Shown here piece after piece: positions 1-6,320 of a DNA stretch of 9,194 nucleotides. The stretch is from an uncultured Collinsella sp. (GTDB lineage Bacteria; Actinomycetota; Coriobacteriia; Coriobacteriales; Coriobacteriaceae). Under the pieces are notes generated by a model. The model searched no databases and was not told the DNA's origin. It saw only the letters and a list, made by a program, of their open reading frames with translations. A program made the position numbers and the translations under genes. The stretch is taken from positions 1 through 9,194 of the forward strand of contig URVF01000055.1 in assembly GCA_900551185.1 (NCBI GenBank). Direction: 5' to 3'. How positions within the stretch are numbered: the stretch's first letter is position 1; every line of letters begins with the position of its first letter.

Positions 1-20
1 ACGAGTTTGTAGCGAGACAT
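1..20 (-). CDS. 5' end of a gene downstream of trpS, cut by the window edge
   Basis: On the minus strand the trpS stop TAA (22-20) shares its last A with an ATG (20-18), giving a TAATG overlap. The reading frame from that ATG continues open to the window edge as MSRYKL. A purine-rich stretch (GGGGATGG, inside the trpS end) lies upstream and could serve as a ribosome binding site. Such overlaps usually mark translationally coupled operon genes. Six codons are far too few to name a family, and a chance ATG cannot be excluded. Confidence 0.35.
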
Positions 21-1069
21 TAATAGACCATCCCCATCGCCTCAGCCACCTCGGCAAGCGTTGCCTCGGCGATCTCGTTGGCACGGCGGTTGCCTTCGGC
101 AAGGACGTCCTTCACGTAATCAAGGTCGTTCTCAAAGCGATGACGACGTTCGCGGATGGGCTCGAAGTAGTTGTTGACCGCCTCGGTGACGTATTTCTTG
201 AGCTGGCCAGATCCGCCCATGCCGATTTCTTCTGCAATCTCAATTTCGGACCTGCCGGTGCAGATGGCAGCCGTGGAGGGAAGGCCCGATACGCCGGGGC
301 GGTTCTCGGGATCGAACGTGATCATGCGCTCGGAGTCGGTCTGGCTCTTCTTGATGCGTTTGGCCGTTTCCTCGGCGGTCATCGAGATGTTGATGGCGTT
401 GCCGTAGCTCTTGCTCATCTTGCGACCGTCCAGGCCCGGCAGCAGCGGGGTCTCGGACAGCAGCGCTTCGACCTCGGGAAACACCTTGCCGTAGCGGTTG
501 TTAAAGCGGCGAGCGATGGTGCGGGTAAGCTCGATGTGCGGTAGCTGGTCGCGACCGACGGGCACCACGTTGCCCTTGCAGAACAGGATGTCGCAGGCCT
601 GGTGCACCGGGTAGGTGAGCAGAAGGCCGGTGAGCTCGTGGCCCGAGGCCTCCATCTCGGCCTTTACCGTGGGGTTGCGCGCCAGCTCGGCCTCAGACAC
701 CAGTGACAGGAACGGCAGCATGAGCTGGTTGGCTGCGGGCACGGCGGAGTGCGCGTAGATCATGGTCTTGTCGGGGTCGATGCCGCAGGCAAGGTAGTCC
801 ATGACCATGTTGTACACGTTGTCCTGGATGTGCTCGGTCGTGTCGCGGTCAGTGATGACCTGGTAGTCGGCGATGAGCACGTTGGTCTTGGCGCCCATGT
901 TCTGCAGCTCAACACGGCCCTTGAGGGTGCCGAAGTAGTGGCCCAGGTGCAGACGGCCGGTGGGGCGGTCGCCGGTGAGCATGGTGAACTTCTCGGGCGT
1001 CTTGGCCAGGCCCTCGCGAATGGCGTTGCTCTTTTGCAGCGCGACTTCGTAGCTGTTCTCGTTTGGCAT
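20..1069 (-). CDS. trpS: Tryptophanyl-tRNA synthetase, TrpRS-II type
   Basis: Cytoplasmic class Ic synthetase that activates tryptophan with ATP and charges tRNA-Trp (EC 6.1.1.2). The 349-residue protein carries the HIGH-type signature HLGH (41-44, within TGRLHLGHYFG) and an intact KMSKS loop (217-221, within LDGRKMSKSYGN). Its text (TGDRPTGRLHLGH, NPTVKAE, VPVGRDQLPHIE, PGLDGRKMSKS) reads like the Deinococcus TrpRS-II clade as I remember it and not like the E. coli enzyme. The reading frame is open further upstream to 1174, but I start at ATG 1069 because AGGAG (1075-1079) sits six bases before it. About 28 residues precede the catalytic core. It follows tagO on the same strand with a 170-bp gap and no evident terminator, so readthrough is possible. 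Confidence 0.95.
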   Translation of the reverse strand: MPNENSYEVALQKSNAIREGLAKTPEKFTMLTGDRPTGRLHLGHYFGTLKGRVELQNMGAKTNVLIADYQVITDRDTTEHIQDNVYNMVMDYLACGIDPDKTMIYAHSAVPAANQLMLPFLSLVSEAELARNPTVKAEMEASGHELTGLLLTYPVHQACDILFCKGNVVPVGRDQLPHIELTRTIARRFNNRYGKVFPEVEALLSETPLLPGLDGRKMSKSYGNAINISMTAEETAKRIKKSQTDSERMITFDPENRPGVSGLPSTAAICTGRSEIEIAEEIGMGGSGQLKKYVTEAVNNYFEPIRERRHRFENDLDYVKDVLAEGNRRANEIAEATLAEVAEAMGMVY

Positions 1070-1074
1070 GATTG

Positions 1075-1079
1075 CTCCT
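1075..1079 (-). promoter_or_regulatory. Ribosome binding site of trpS
   Basis: AGGAG on the minus strand, six bases before ATG 1069. It fixes the trpS start over the longer in-frame extension that reaches 1174. Confidence 0.75.
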
Positions 1080-1239
1080 AACGTATGTTCATGGGTCAAG
1101 ATGATAACGCGTTTATTGGAGGGGTGGTGCGTAAGTAGGCGAGGGGCGGGAGAGGGGCGCGCGTGGTGCGGCATGTGCGATGGGTGCGGCGCGGCCGCGC
1201 TTGGCTAACGGTGCCTTGGCACATCCTCGGCAGCTTGCC

Positions 1240-2439
1240 CTAGAGCTTGTGGTGGCGCTCTTCTTTGCGCTCCTCGGCTGCCTGCTCCTCCTGCTTAAAG
1301 GCGGGGTCGTCGGGGGTGACGAGCTCGTCCTCGTGCGTGCGCTTGTTGTAATGGTGGCGTAGCACGGGTTCAAACAGGTGCAGGTGCTTGGCAAAGGCCG
1401 CCGAGCCAATGGCAAGCACGGTAAAGATGAGCACGCGCATGGGCACCTCGACCTGGTTAATCGCGGCGGCGCCGGCCGAAAGCATGATGCACCAGGCATA
1501 GATGAGCAGCACGGCCTGTTTTTGGTTGTAGCCTTCTTGGATCAGGCGGTGGTGGATGTGGCCCTTGTCGGCCTGCCCAATGCTAATGTGGGCGTGCCTG
1601 CGGCGCACGATGGCGCTAAACGTGTCGATGATGGGCACGCCGGCAACGATGAGCGGGATGATAAGCGAGGTGAGTGCGGCGGTGCGGCTCACGTTGAGCA
1701 GCGAGATGGAGCCCAGCGCAAAGCCCAGAAGCAGCGACCCCGAGTCGCCCAAGAAGATGCTTGCGGGGTTGAAGTTGTAGCGCAAAAAGGCCAGACAGGC
1801 GCCAAAGAGCGCAATGGAGAGCGCGGCGGCGTCGATGCGGCTCGAGAGAACGGCCATCGAAAACATGGTGAACGACGCGATGCCGCAGATGCCCGTGGCC
1901 AAGCCGTCGAGGCCGTCGATGAGGTTAATGATGTTGGTGAATGCCACTAGATAGATCACGGTAATGGGGTAGGCGAGCCACCCGAGCATGATCTCGCCGG
2001 GGGCAAACGGGTTGACGATGACGCCGATCCGCAGGCCGCCCATGCAGGCGATAAGCGCGGCGAGGACCTGTCCGGCCAGTTTTTGCTTAGGCGTGAGCTG
2101 GAAGACGTCGTCGATCGCGCCGGTCGCAAAGATGACGGTAAAGGAGAGCGCCAGCATGGGATAACTAATGTGAAGGCGCGGGTGCGGCACCAGGACGGGT
2201 GGCCAGCCTGGGTGCCAGGTGCCTAGGATTTGCACAATGCAGGCAACGACCAGGCCCAAAAACACCGCCGTTCCGCCCAAACGCGGGATGGGCTTGGTGT
2301 TGATGCGGCGCTTAGAAGGATAGTCGACGGCATCGAGCTTAATTGCCAAGCGCTTGACCAGGGGCACCGCGAGGAAGGTCGTGATAAAGGCCGCCGCTGC
2401 CACGCATAGGTACGGTATGTAGCTCGGGGATGAAGCCAT
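1240..2439 (-). CDS. tagO: Polyprenyl-phosphate GlcNAc-1-phosphate transferase (WecA/TagO family)
   Basis: Integral membrane enzyme of the MraY/WecA/TagO family. It transfers a sugar-1-phosphate (usually GlcNAc-1-P) from a UDP-sugar to undecaprenyl phosphate, the first membrane step of wall teichoic acid or other wall glycopolymer synthesis. In the 399-residue protein I see the family blocks in order: RINTKPIPRLGG (45-56), the metal-binding pair D110-D111 in GAIDDV, FTNIINLIDGLDGLA (167-181), NPASIFLGDSGSLL (224-237) and the basic cytoplasmic motif GHIHHRL (293-299). Many hydrophobic segments lie between them. The C-terminal 40 residues are charged and Arg/Lys/His/Glu-rich. The start is uncertain: ATG 2439 has no clear Shine-Dalgarno and an in-frame TTG lies at 2457. 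Motifs separate the family from soluble enzymes but do not settle sugar specificity, so MraY-like paralogues with other substrates remain possible. Confidence 0.88.
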   Translation of the reverse strand: MASSPSYIPYLCVAAAAFITTFLAVPLVKRLAIKLDAVDYPSKRRINTKPIPRLGGTAVFLGLVVACIVQILGTWHPGWPPVLVPHPRLHISYPMLALSFTVIFATGAIDDVFQLTPKQKLAGQVLAALIACMGGLRIGVIVNPFAPGEIMLGWLAYPITVIYLVAFTNIINLIDGLDGLATGICGIASFTMFSMAVLSSRIDAAALSIALFGACLAFLRYNFNPASIFLGDSGSLLLGFALGSISLLNVSRTAALTSLIIPLIVAGVPIIDTFSAIVRRRHAHISIGQADKGHIHHRLIQEGYNQKQAVLLIYAWCIMLSAGAAAINQVEVPMRVLIFTVLAIGSAAFAKHLHLFEPVLRHHYNKRTHEDELVTPDDPAFKQEEQAAEERKEERHHKL

Positions 2440-2631
2440 GAATCTAAAAACCGCCAAGCGTCGAAGGAAAAGGTCAGAAGAACGCCATGCGCAAAGGGCA
2501 TAGCCGAACCATAATACTCGACAAAGGGGGGTGCATGTAATTGCACGCAGCGATAATCACGCGTTTACCAGATATTGGGATGTTGTCGATGGCTTGTCGG
2601 GATGCCGGCGGGAATCCATATGGACTGTAAT
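2440..2631. other. Non-coding leader region upstream of tagO
   Basis: Nothing here looks like a protein gene. It holds an inverted repeat GTGCA-N6-TGCAC (2531-2546) that could be an operator or small hairpin, and a minus-strand TATTAT (2516-2511) that could be a -10 element for tagO, though no convincing -35 accompanies it. These are weak signals read by eye. Confidence 0.3.
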
Positions 2632-2645
2632 GGTGATTTTCGGCA

Positions 2646-2815
2646 AAAGAAAACCACCCCCCACGTTACGAAAATGAACCCACCTAAAACAGGTGGGTGC
2701 CCTCATCGACTGTTCCAGCGTCCTTAACAACGAAGGATACCTGTACTAGGTACGACTGTGTGGGCTCCCTAAATAAACGCGACGGTTCACCCAGTTGCTC
2801 CGCGGGGGGCGGAAT
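2646..2815 (-). ncRNA. ssrS: 6S-like regulatory RNA (SsrS candidate)
   Basis: A roughly 170-nt non-coding transcript is inferred on the minus strand. Its 5' arm (2812-2801) pairs over 12 continuous base pairs, two of them G-U, with its 3' arm (2665-2654), closing the whole RNA. A T-rich tail (TTTTCTTTT, 2653-2645) follows the 3' arm, as in a terminator. Inside, GGGAGCCC (2770-2763) can pair with GGGCACCC (2702-2695), delimiting an apical region with two small hairpins (TACCT/AGGTA and TCCTT/AAGGA). The 3' side of the open centre holds a strong hairpin ACCCACCT-GTTTT-AGGTGGGT (2697-2677). This layout of closing stem, bubble, apical arm and bubble hairpin is that of 6S RNA, which binds the housekeeping RNA polymerase holoenzyme and mimics an open promoter. 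The identification rests on structure and a recalled family pattern; another structured RNA is possible. Confidence 0.58.
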
Positions 2816-2821
2816 ACCTAC

Positions 2822-2827
2822 ATCATA
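2822..2827 (-). promoter_or_regulatory. -10 element of the 6S-like RNA promoter
   Basis: TATGAT on the minus strand (2827-2822) matches the housekeeping consensus at five of six positions. Seven bases downstream lies A2815, just before the 5' arm of the RNA's closing stem. The -35 region at the expected distance (CTGGAA, 2850-2845) is poor. Confidence 0.45.
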
Positions 2828-2852
2828 AAGCGGCACTTTATCGATTCCAGTC

Positions 2853-2858
2853 TTGACA
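2853..2858 (+). promoter_or_regulatory. -35 element, candidate promoter for the radical SAM gene
   Basis: A perfect TTGACA lies about 110 bp before the radical SAM start. The matching -10 about 17 bases on (GACGAT, 2876-2881) is weak, so the call is tentative. If real, it is divergent from the 6S-like RNA promoter, with which it nearly abuts. Confidence 0.35.
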
Positions 2859-2965
2859 TTACAAAAATCGTGTCGGACGATTACGACGCCTTGGGGCTCG
2901 AGCCGTCTACGCGGCCTGGCCCTTTACGTTTGAGCTGCTGAATCGTTGTTTTGGAGCATGTTTTT

Positions 2966-3904
2966 ATGCCGACGTCGTTGACCGAACTTTTTTCGCCCGC
3001 CTGCCATTTGTGTCCGCGCCGTTGCGGTGCGGTGCGCGATGAGGGCGCGCGCGGCGTATGCGGTGCTAACGACACGCTCAGGGTGGCCCGCGCGGCGCTT
3101 CATATGTGGGAGGAGCCGCCTATCTCGGGCGAGGCCGGTTCGGGCACGATCTTCTTTAGCGGCTGCTCGCTTAAATGTATCTACTGCCAGAACCACGAGA
3201 TCTCGACCGGCAATTTTGGCCTTGAGATTTCGCCTGAGCGCCTGGTCGAGATTATGCTGGAACTGCAGGACCAGGGTGCCAACAACATCAATTTGGTGAC
3301 GGCGACGCACTATGCGCACCTGTTGCCCGCCGCGATTGCCGCGGCACGGATGCGCGGACTGGTTATTCCAATCGTCTACAACACGAGTGGTTACGAGCGC
3401 GCGAGTGCCGTGGCGGCGCTGGGCGACCTGGTCGATGTGTGGCTCACCGACTTTAAATATGCCGATGCCGGGCTTGCGCAGTCGCTTTCTCATATTAAGG
3501 ACTACCCGCGCGTGGCCGTGTCGGGTCTGGCCCAGATGGCGCGCGAGATCGATCGCCGCGGGGGAGAGTTGGTGGATGACGACGGGCTCATGAAGCGCGG
3601 CATCATCGTGCGCCACCTGGTGCTTCCGGGGCATGCGGACGATTCGTGTCGCGTACTGGACCTAGTGTGGCAGACGGTGGGCGATGTGCCGATCTCGGTC
3701 ATGAACCAGTACACGCCCAATGCGCTCATGCGCCAGCAGGGCGGCGACCTGGCACGCGCCGTGACGCGCGAGGAGTACGAGCAAGTGCTCGACCATGCCG
3801 ACGACCTGGGCTTTACGACGATGTTCTGGCAAGAGGGCGGCGCGGTAGACGAGAGCTTCACCCCGGCCTTCGACACCACCGGTGTTCTTACCAGCGCAAA
3901 GTAG
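2966..3904 (+). CDS. pflX: Radical SAM protein, PflX-like (COG1313 family)
   Basis: Iron-sulfur radical SAM protein related to pyruvate formate-lyase activases. In the 312-residue product the SAM-binding cluster motif is C67-x3-C71-x2-C74 (FSGCSLKCIYCQN). An extra N-terminal cysteine group, C13, C16, C20 and C32 (CHLCPRRCG...GVCGA), is typical of the PflX branch and could hold a second cluster. Other family text is clear: EEPPISG (49-55), SGTIFFSGC, NNINLVTATHYAHL, IVYNTSGYE and a Leu/Pro-rich RHLVLPG near the C-terminus. ATG 2966 is preceded by GGAG (2953-2956), so I prefer it to the in-frame TTG at 2951 that overlaps this site. No glycyl-radical enzyme lies nearby, so the substrate is unknown; the family is named by homology and lacks a settled function. 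Confidence 0.88.
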   Translation: MPTSLTELFSPACHLCPRRCGAVRDEGARGVCGANDTLRVARAALHMWEEPPISGEAGSGTIFFSGCSLKCIYCQNHEISTGNFGLEISPERLVEIMLELQDQGANNINLVTATHYAHLLPAAIAAARMRGLVIPIVYNTSGYERASAVAALGDLVDVWLTDFKYADAGLAQSLSHIKDYPRVAVSGLAQMAREIDRRGGELVDDDGLMKRGIIVRHLVLPGHADDSCRVLDLVWQTVGDVPISVMNQYTPNALMRQQGGDLARAVTREEYEQVLDHADDLGFTTMFWQEGGAVDESFTPAFDTTGVLTSAK

Positions 3905-3912
3905 TGCGTTCG

Positions 3913-3951
3913 TCGATGATTTTTCTGGGACGGGGATTAAAAAATCATCGA
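3913..3951. repeat. Perfect 12-bp inverted repeat with G-rich 15-base loop
   Basis: TCGATGATTTTT (3913-3924) and AAAAATCATCGA (3940-3951) are perfect inverted copies flanking a loop CTGGGACGGGGATTA (3925-3939). It begins nine bases after the radical SAM stop. The stem is AT-rich and has no T-tract after it on either strand, so it is not a classical terminator. It may be a dispersed palindromic element or a transcript-end structure. Confidence 0.6.
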
Positions 3952-4014
3952 GAGGATCGCCTGCTCGAAAAGTTGCCAAAATAGCTGCGCCCCAAAAAGA
4001 CTGGTTATTGGGCG

Positions 4015-4042
4015 TTGACAGTTGGCGAGCCGTAGGTAAAAT
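4015..4042 (+). promoter_or_regulatory. Promoter of tRNA-Ala
   Basis: TTGACA (4015-4020) is a perfect -35 and TAAAAT (4037-4042) matches the -10 consensus at five of six positions, with a 16-base spacer. Transcription would start near 4049-4050, about six bases before the mature tRNA. Confidence 0.8.
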
Positions 4043-4055
4043 ATCGACTTGTCCT

Positions 4056-4128
4056 GGGGACGTAGCTCAGTTGGGAGAGCGCTGCCGTCGCATGGCAGAG
4101 GCCGAGGGTTCGACTCCCTTCGTCTCCA
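4056..4128 (+). tRNA. tRNA-Ala, anticodon CGC
   Basis: The complete cloverleaf can be traced: acceptor arms 4056-4062 and 4121-4127, D arm 4065-4080, anticodon arm CTGCC/GGCAG with loop GTCGCAT (4087-4093), and T arm GAGGG-TTCGACT-CCCTT. The anticodon at 4089-4091 is CGC, reading GCG alanine codons, which are frequent in these genes. The acceptor stem holds the G3-U70 wobble pair (4058 with 4125), the major alanine identity determinant, and A73 is the discriminator. The CCA end is not fully encoded (CCC follows A73), so it must be completed by the tRNA nucleotidyltransferase. Confidence 0.97.
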
Positions 4129-4142
4129 CCCTTGGATTTGAT

Positions 4143-4174
4143 AAGCCGCTGACATTGTGTCGGCGGCTTTTTTT
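4143..4174 (+). terminator. Rho-independent terminator after tRNA-Ala
   Basis: A 12-bp stem (4143-4154 with 4158-4169, one G-U pair) closed by a TTG loop is followed by seven consecutive T (4168-4174). It sits only 15 bases after the tRNA and ends 18 bases before the next start codon. Confidence 0.85.
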
Positions 4175-4192
4175 AAAAGAAAGGGCTGTACC

Positions 4193-4651
4193 ATGGCCGA
4201 GCTTGAGTCCCAACCATTGTCCGACGAGGAGCGCGCGGAGTTGGAAGAGCTCCGCGCCGAGAAGGCCCGCCGCGAGGCTCGGGAAGAGGCCCGTCGCGAG
4301 CGTGAGGAGCTGGCTGCCCTGCGTGCCGAGCGCACGAAGGCCGAGGAGGCCGCCACGAACGCCGCATCCGCATCGGCGCCCGCGCCCGCACCCAAGCCCG
4401 CTGCTGCGAAGCCTGCACCTGCCGCGCCCAAACCTCAGCCTAAAAAGGCCGCTCGTCCCAAGTCCGTCGAGCCCAAGCCGAGCCGTGACGAGATGACCTT
4501 TGCCCAGCGCATGGTTACCTCCAAGGAGCCTACGGGCGAGAACGAGATCCCTGGCATGGCGCCGGCTCAAAAAATCATCATTGTCCTTGCCCTCATCGCG
4601 TTTGTCATCTTTATGGGCTACACGATCCTGACCAGCATGGGCCTGCTCTAA
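4193..4651 (+). CDS. Small protein with charged coiled coil and C-terminal membrane anchor, function unknown
   Basis: I do not recognise this 152-residue protein. Residues about 10-55 are almost entirely charged Glu/Arg/Lys with Ala and Leu (DEERAELEELRAEKARREAR), a likely coiled coil. Residues about 58-90 are a Pro/Ala/Lys linker. A conserved-looking stretch with TFAQRMVTSKEP follows (102-113). Residues about 128-146 form one hydrophobic segment, with only a few residues after it, so the protein is probably tail-anchored with its N-terminus in the cytoplasm. I start at ATG 4193 (AAAGG upstream, 4180-4184); the frame is open to a GTG at 4157, but that codon lies inside the tRNA terminator hairpin. 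No separate promoter fits between that terminator and the gene. Confidence 0.8.
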   Translation: MAELESQPLSDEERAELEELRAEKARREAREEARREREELAALRAERTKAEEAATNAASASAPAPAPKPAAAKPAPAAPKPQPKKAARPKSVEPKPSRDEMTFAQRMVTSKEPTGENEIPGMAPAQKIIIVLALIAFVIFMGYTILTSMGLL

Positions 4652-4665
4652 CCGATTTGCATCGG
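4652..4665 (+). other. Small hairpin just after the membrane-anchored protein gene
   Basis: CCGAT-TTGC-ATCGG begins one base after the stop codon. There is no T-tract, so it is at most a weak transcript-end or spacing structure before pncB. Confidence 0.35.
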
Positions 4666-4735
4666 GCGTCATGTCCGCATGCTCTGCTCTCGTCCAACCC
4701 TTAAATTCTGCACCACACATCCGAAAGGTCGCCCC

Positions 4736-6241
4736 ATGGCTTTGACCGACATCTCGCATCCCACCGACATTGCAATGCTCACCGATCTGTACGAGCTCAC
4801 TATGGCCCAGGGCCTGTGGGAGAGCGGCAAGGCCAATGAGCAGGGTTGTTTTACCGCGTTTTACCGCGACCATCCTTTTGGCAGCGCCTATGCCGTCATG
4901 TGCGGCACCGCCGAGCTGCCCGAGCTGGTCGAGAATCTGCGCTTTACGCCCGAGGATATCGACTACCTCGCCTCGCTCCAGGCCCCTGCTGGCGGTGCGA
5001 TGTTCAAGTCTGGATTCCTCGACTACCTGCGCGATTTTCGTGCGCATGTAAACATCGACGCCGTGCCCGAGGGCGAGCTCGTCTTTCCGCGCGAGCCCAT
5101 GGTGCGTGTCACCGGCCCCGCGCTGGAGTGCCAACTGCTCGAGACGGCGCTGCTCAACATCGTCGGGTTCCAGACGCTTGTCGCCACCAAGACGGCGCGC
5201 GTGGTGCTCGCCGCCGACGGTCGCCCTGTGGCGGAGTTTGGCCTGCGCCGAGCCCAGGGTCCCGATGGCGGCCTGGCCGTTGCGCGCGCGAGCTACGTTG
5301 CCGGCTGCTCCTCTACGTCCAATGTGCTCGCCGGCCGCCGCTACGGTATTCCCGTCTTTGGCACGCATGCGCACAGCTGGGTGATGAGCTTCGATTCCGA
5401 GCTCGAGGCCTTCCGCGCCTTTGCCAAGTCGAGCCCCAAGAACTGTACACTGCTCATCGACACCTATGACGTGCGCGAGGGCTGCGAGCATGCCATTACG
5501 GTTGCCAAGGAGATGGAGGCGGCGGGCGAGCGCCTGTCGGCTATTCGCATTGACTCGGGCGACCTCGCCAAGCTCTCCAAGTATGTCCGCGGTCGTTTCG
5601 ATGCCGAGGGCCTGCCCTATGTGGGGATCTCGGTTTCCAACGATCTGGATGAGTACACGATTCAGTCGCTGCTCGACCAGGGCGCGCCCATCGACAGCTT
5701 TGGCGTGGGCACCAAGCTCGCGACCTGCTATGACCAGCCGGCGCTGGGCGGCGTGTACAAGCTTTCCGCCCGCCGTGCGAACGAGGCAGATCCATGGACG
5801 CCGGTGGTCAAGCTCTCCGAGCAGCCCTACAAGCGCACGATCCCGGGCGTGCAGCGCGTGCGCCGTTATTACGACGGCTTTGGCGGCCCGGTCTGCGACA
5901 TGATCTACGACGAGGACCATCTGGCGGGGGAGGGCGCCGCGCGCGGCAATACCCTCGTGGCCGTGAATGATGCCGCCCTGGTGACCGACGTGTCCGAACT
6001 TGAGTATCGCGAGCTGCTGGTGCCGATCGTGCGCGATGGCAGTGCGGTGGCTCCGCGTGAGAGCATCCAGGACGCGCGCGAGCGCTGTGCTTGGGCGCTC
6101 GATCATCTTGACGCAGCTTTCAAGCGCTTCCTGTACCCGCAGACCTATGTGGTGGGCATGGAGCAGGGCCTGGCTCAGGTGCGCGACGAGCTCGTGCGCA
6201 AGAACATGGCCGCGGCCTCTGCCTTTCCCTGGGCTCACTAA
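4736..6241 (+). CDS. pncB: Nicotinate phosphoribosyltransferase
   Basis: Cytoplasmic enzyme of the Preiss-Handler NAD salvage route. It joins nicotinate and PRPP to give nicotinate mononucleotide, with ATP hydrolysis (EC 6.3.4.21). The 501-residue length suits the long bacterial form. Family blocks are visible: MLTDLYELTMAQ (14-25), the STSNVLAG and GTHAHSWVMSF region (193-219) with the candidate phosphorylated histidine at H213, LIDTYDV (240-246), AIRIDSGDLAKL (269-280) and FGVGTKLATCYDQPALGGVYKLS (322-344). I start at ATG 4736 because GAAAGG (4723-4728) lies seven bases upstream; an in-frame ATG at 4679 would add 19 residues that do not look like the family. It lies 84 bp after the membrane-anchored protein gene and 79 bp before proB on the same strand, so co-transcription with either is possible. 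Confidence 0.95.
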   Translation: MALTDISHPTDIAMLTDLYELTMAQGLWESGKANEQGCFTAFYRDHPFGSAYAVMCGTAELPELVENLRFTPEDIDYLASLQAPAGGAMFKSGFLDYLRDFRAHVNIDAVPEGELVFPREPMVRVTGPALECQLLETALLNIVGFQTLVATKTARVVLAADGRPVAEFGLRRAQGPDGGLAVARASYVAGCSSTSNVLAGRRYGIPVFGTHAHSWVMSFDSELEAFRAFAKSSPKNCTLLIDTYDVREGCEHAITVAKEMEAAGERLSAIRIDSGDLAKLSKYVRGRFDAEGLPYVGISVSNDLDEYTIQSLLDQGAPIDSFGVGTKLATCYDQPALGGVYKLSARRANEADPWTPVVKLSEQPYKRTIPGVQRVRRYYDGFGGPVCDMIYDEDHLAGEGAARGNTLVAVNDAALVTDVSELEYRELLVPIVRDGSAVAPRESIQDARERCAWALDHLDAAFKRFLYPQTYVVGMEQGLAQVRDELVRKNMAAASAFPWAH

Positions 6242-6248
6242 TTCCTTG

Positions 6249-6282
6249 GGCGGTAGGGGCGAGTCACGCTCCCTTAGCCGCC
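6249..6282 (+). other. Imperfect hairpin between pncB and proB
   Basis: GGCGG (6249-6253) can pair with CCGCC (6278-6282), with an inner GGG-GCG / CGC-T-CCC stem. It lacks a T-tract, so it looks more like a leader or processing structure than a terminator. No convincing promoter for proB is visible here. Confidence 0.35.
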
Positions 6283-6320
6283 AGCTCGGCCGTTCGCTGA
6301 ACAGTTGATTGGTTTGACGT

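Noticed and set aside
1189..1222. Short palindromes GCGCGGCCGCGC and GTGCCTTGGCAC between tagO and trpS
   Set aside because: They are short, lack a T-tract, and are expected by chance in GC-rich DNA; too weak to call terminators or operators.
1378..1950. Plus-strand frame opposite tagO
   Set aside because: It lies entirely antisense to conserved MraY/WecA-family motifs and has shadow-like composition.
2646..2815. Reading of this structured region as a c-di-AMP (ydaO-type) or cobalamin riboswitch, because of a GGGTGAACCG string
   Set aside because: The other conserved blocks of those riboswitches are not evident, and the long closing stem ending in a T-rich tail fits a stand-alone RNA better.
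4067..6238. A 723-residue minus-strand open frame opposite the tRNA-Ala, the small membrane protein gene and pncB
   Set aside because: It runs antisense to a tRNA and well-supported genes, shows no family motifs, and is His/Arg/Ala/Gly-rich as expected from reading high-GC codons backwards.
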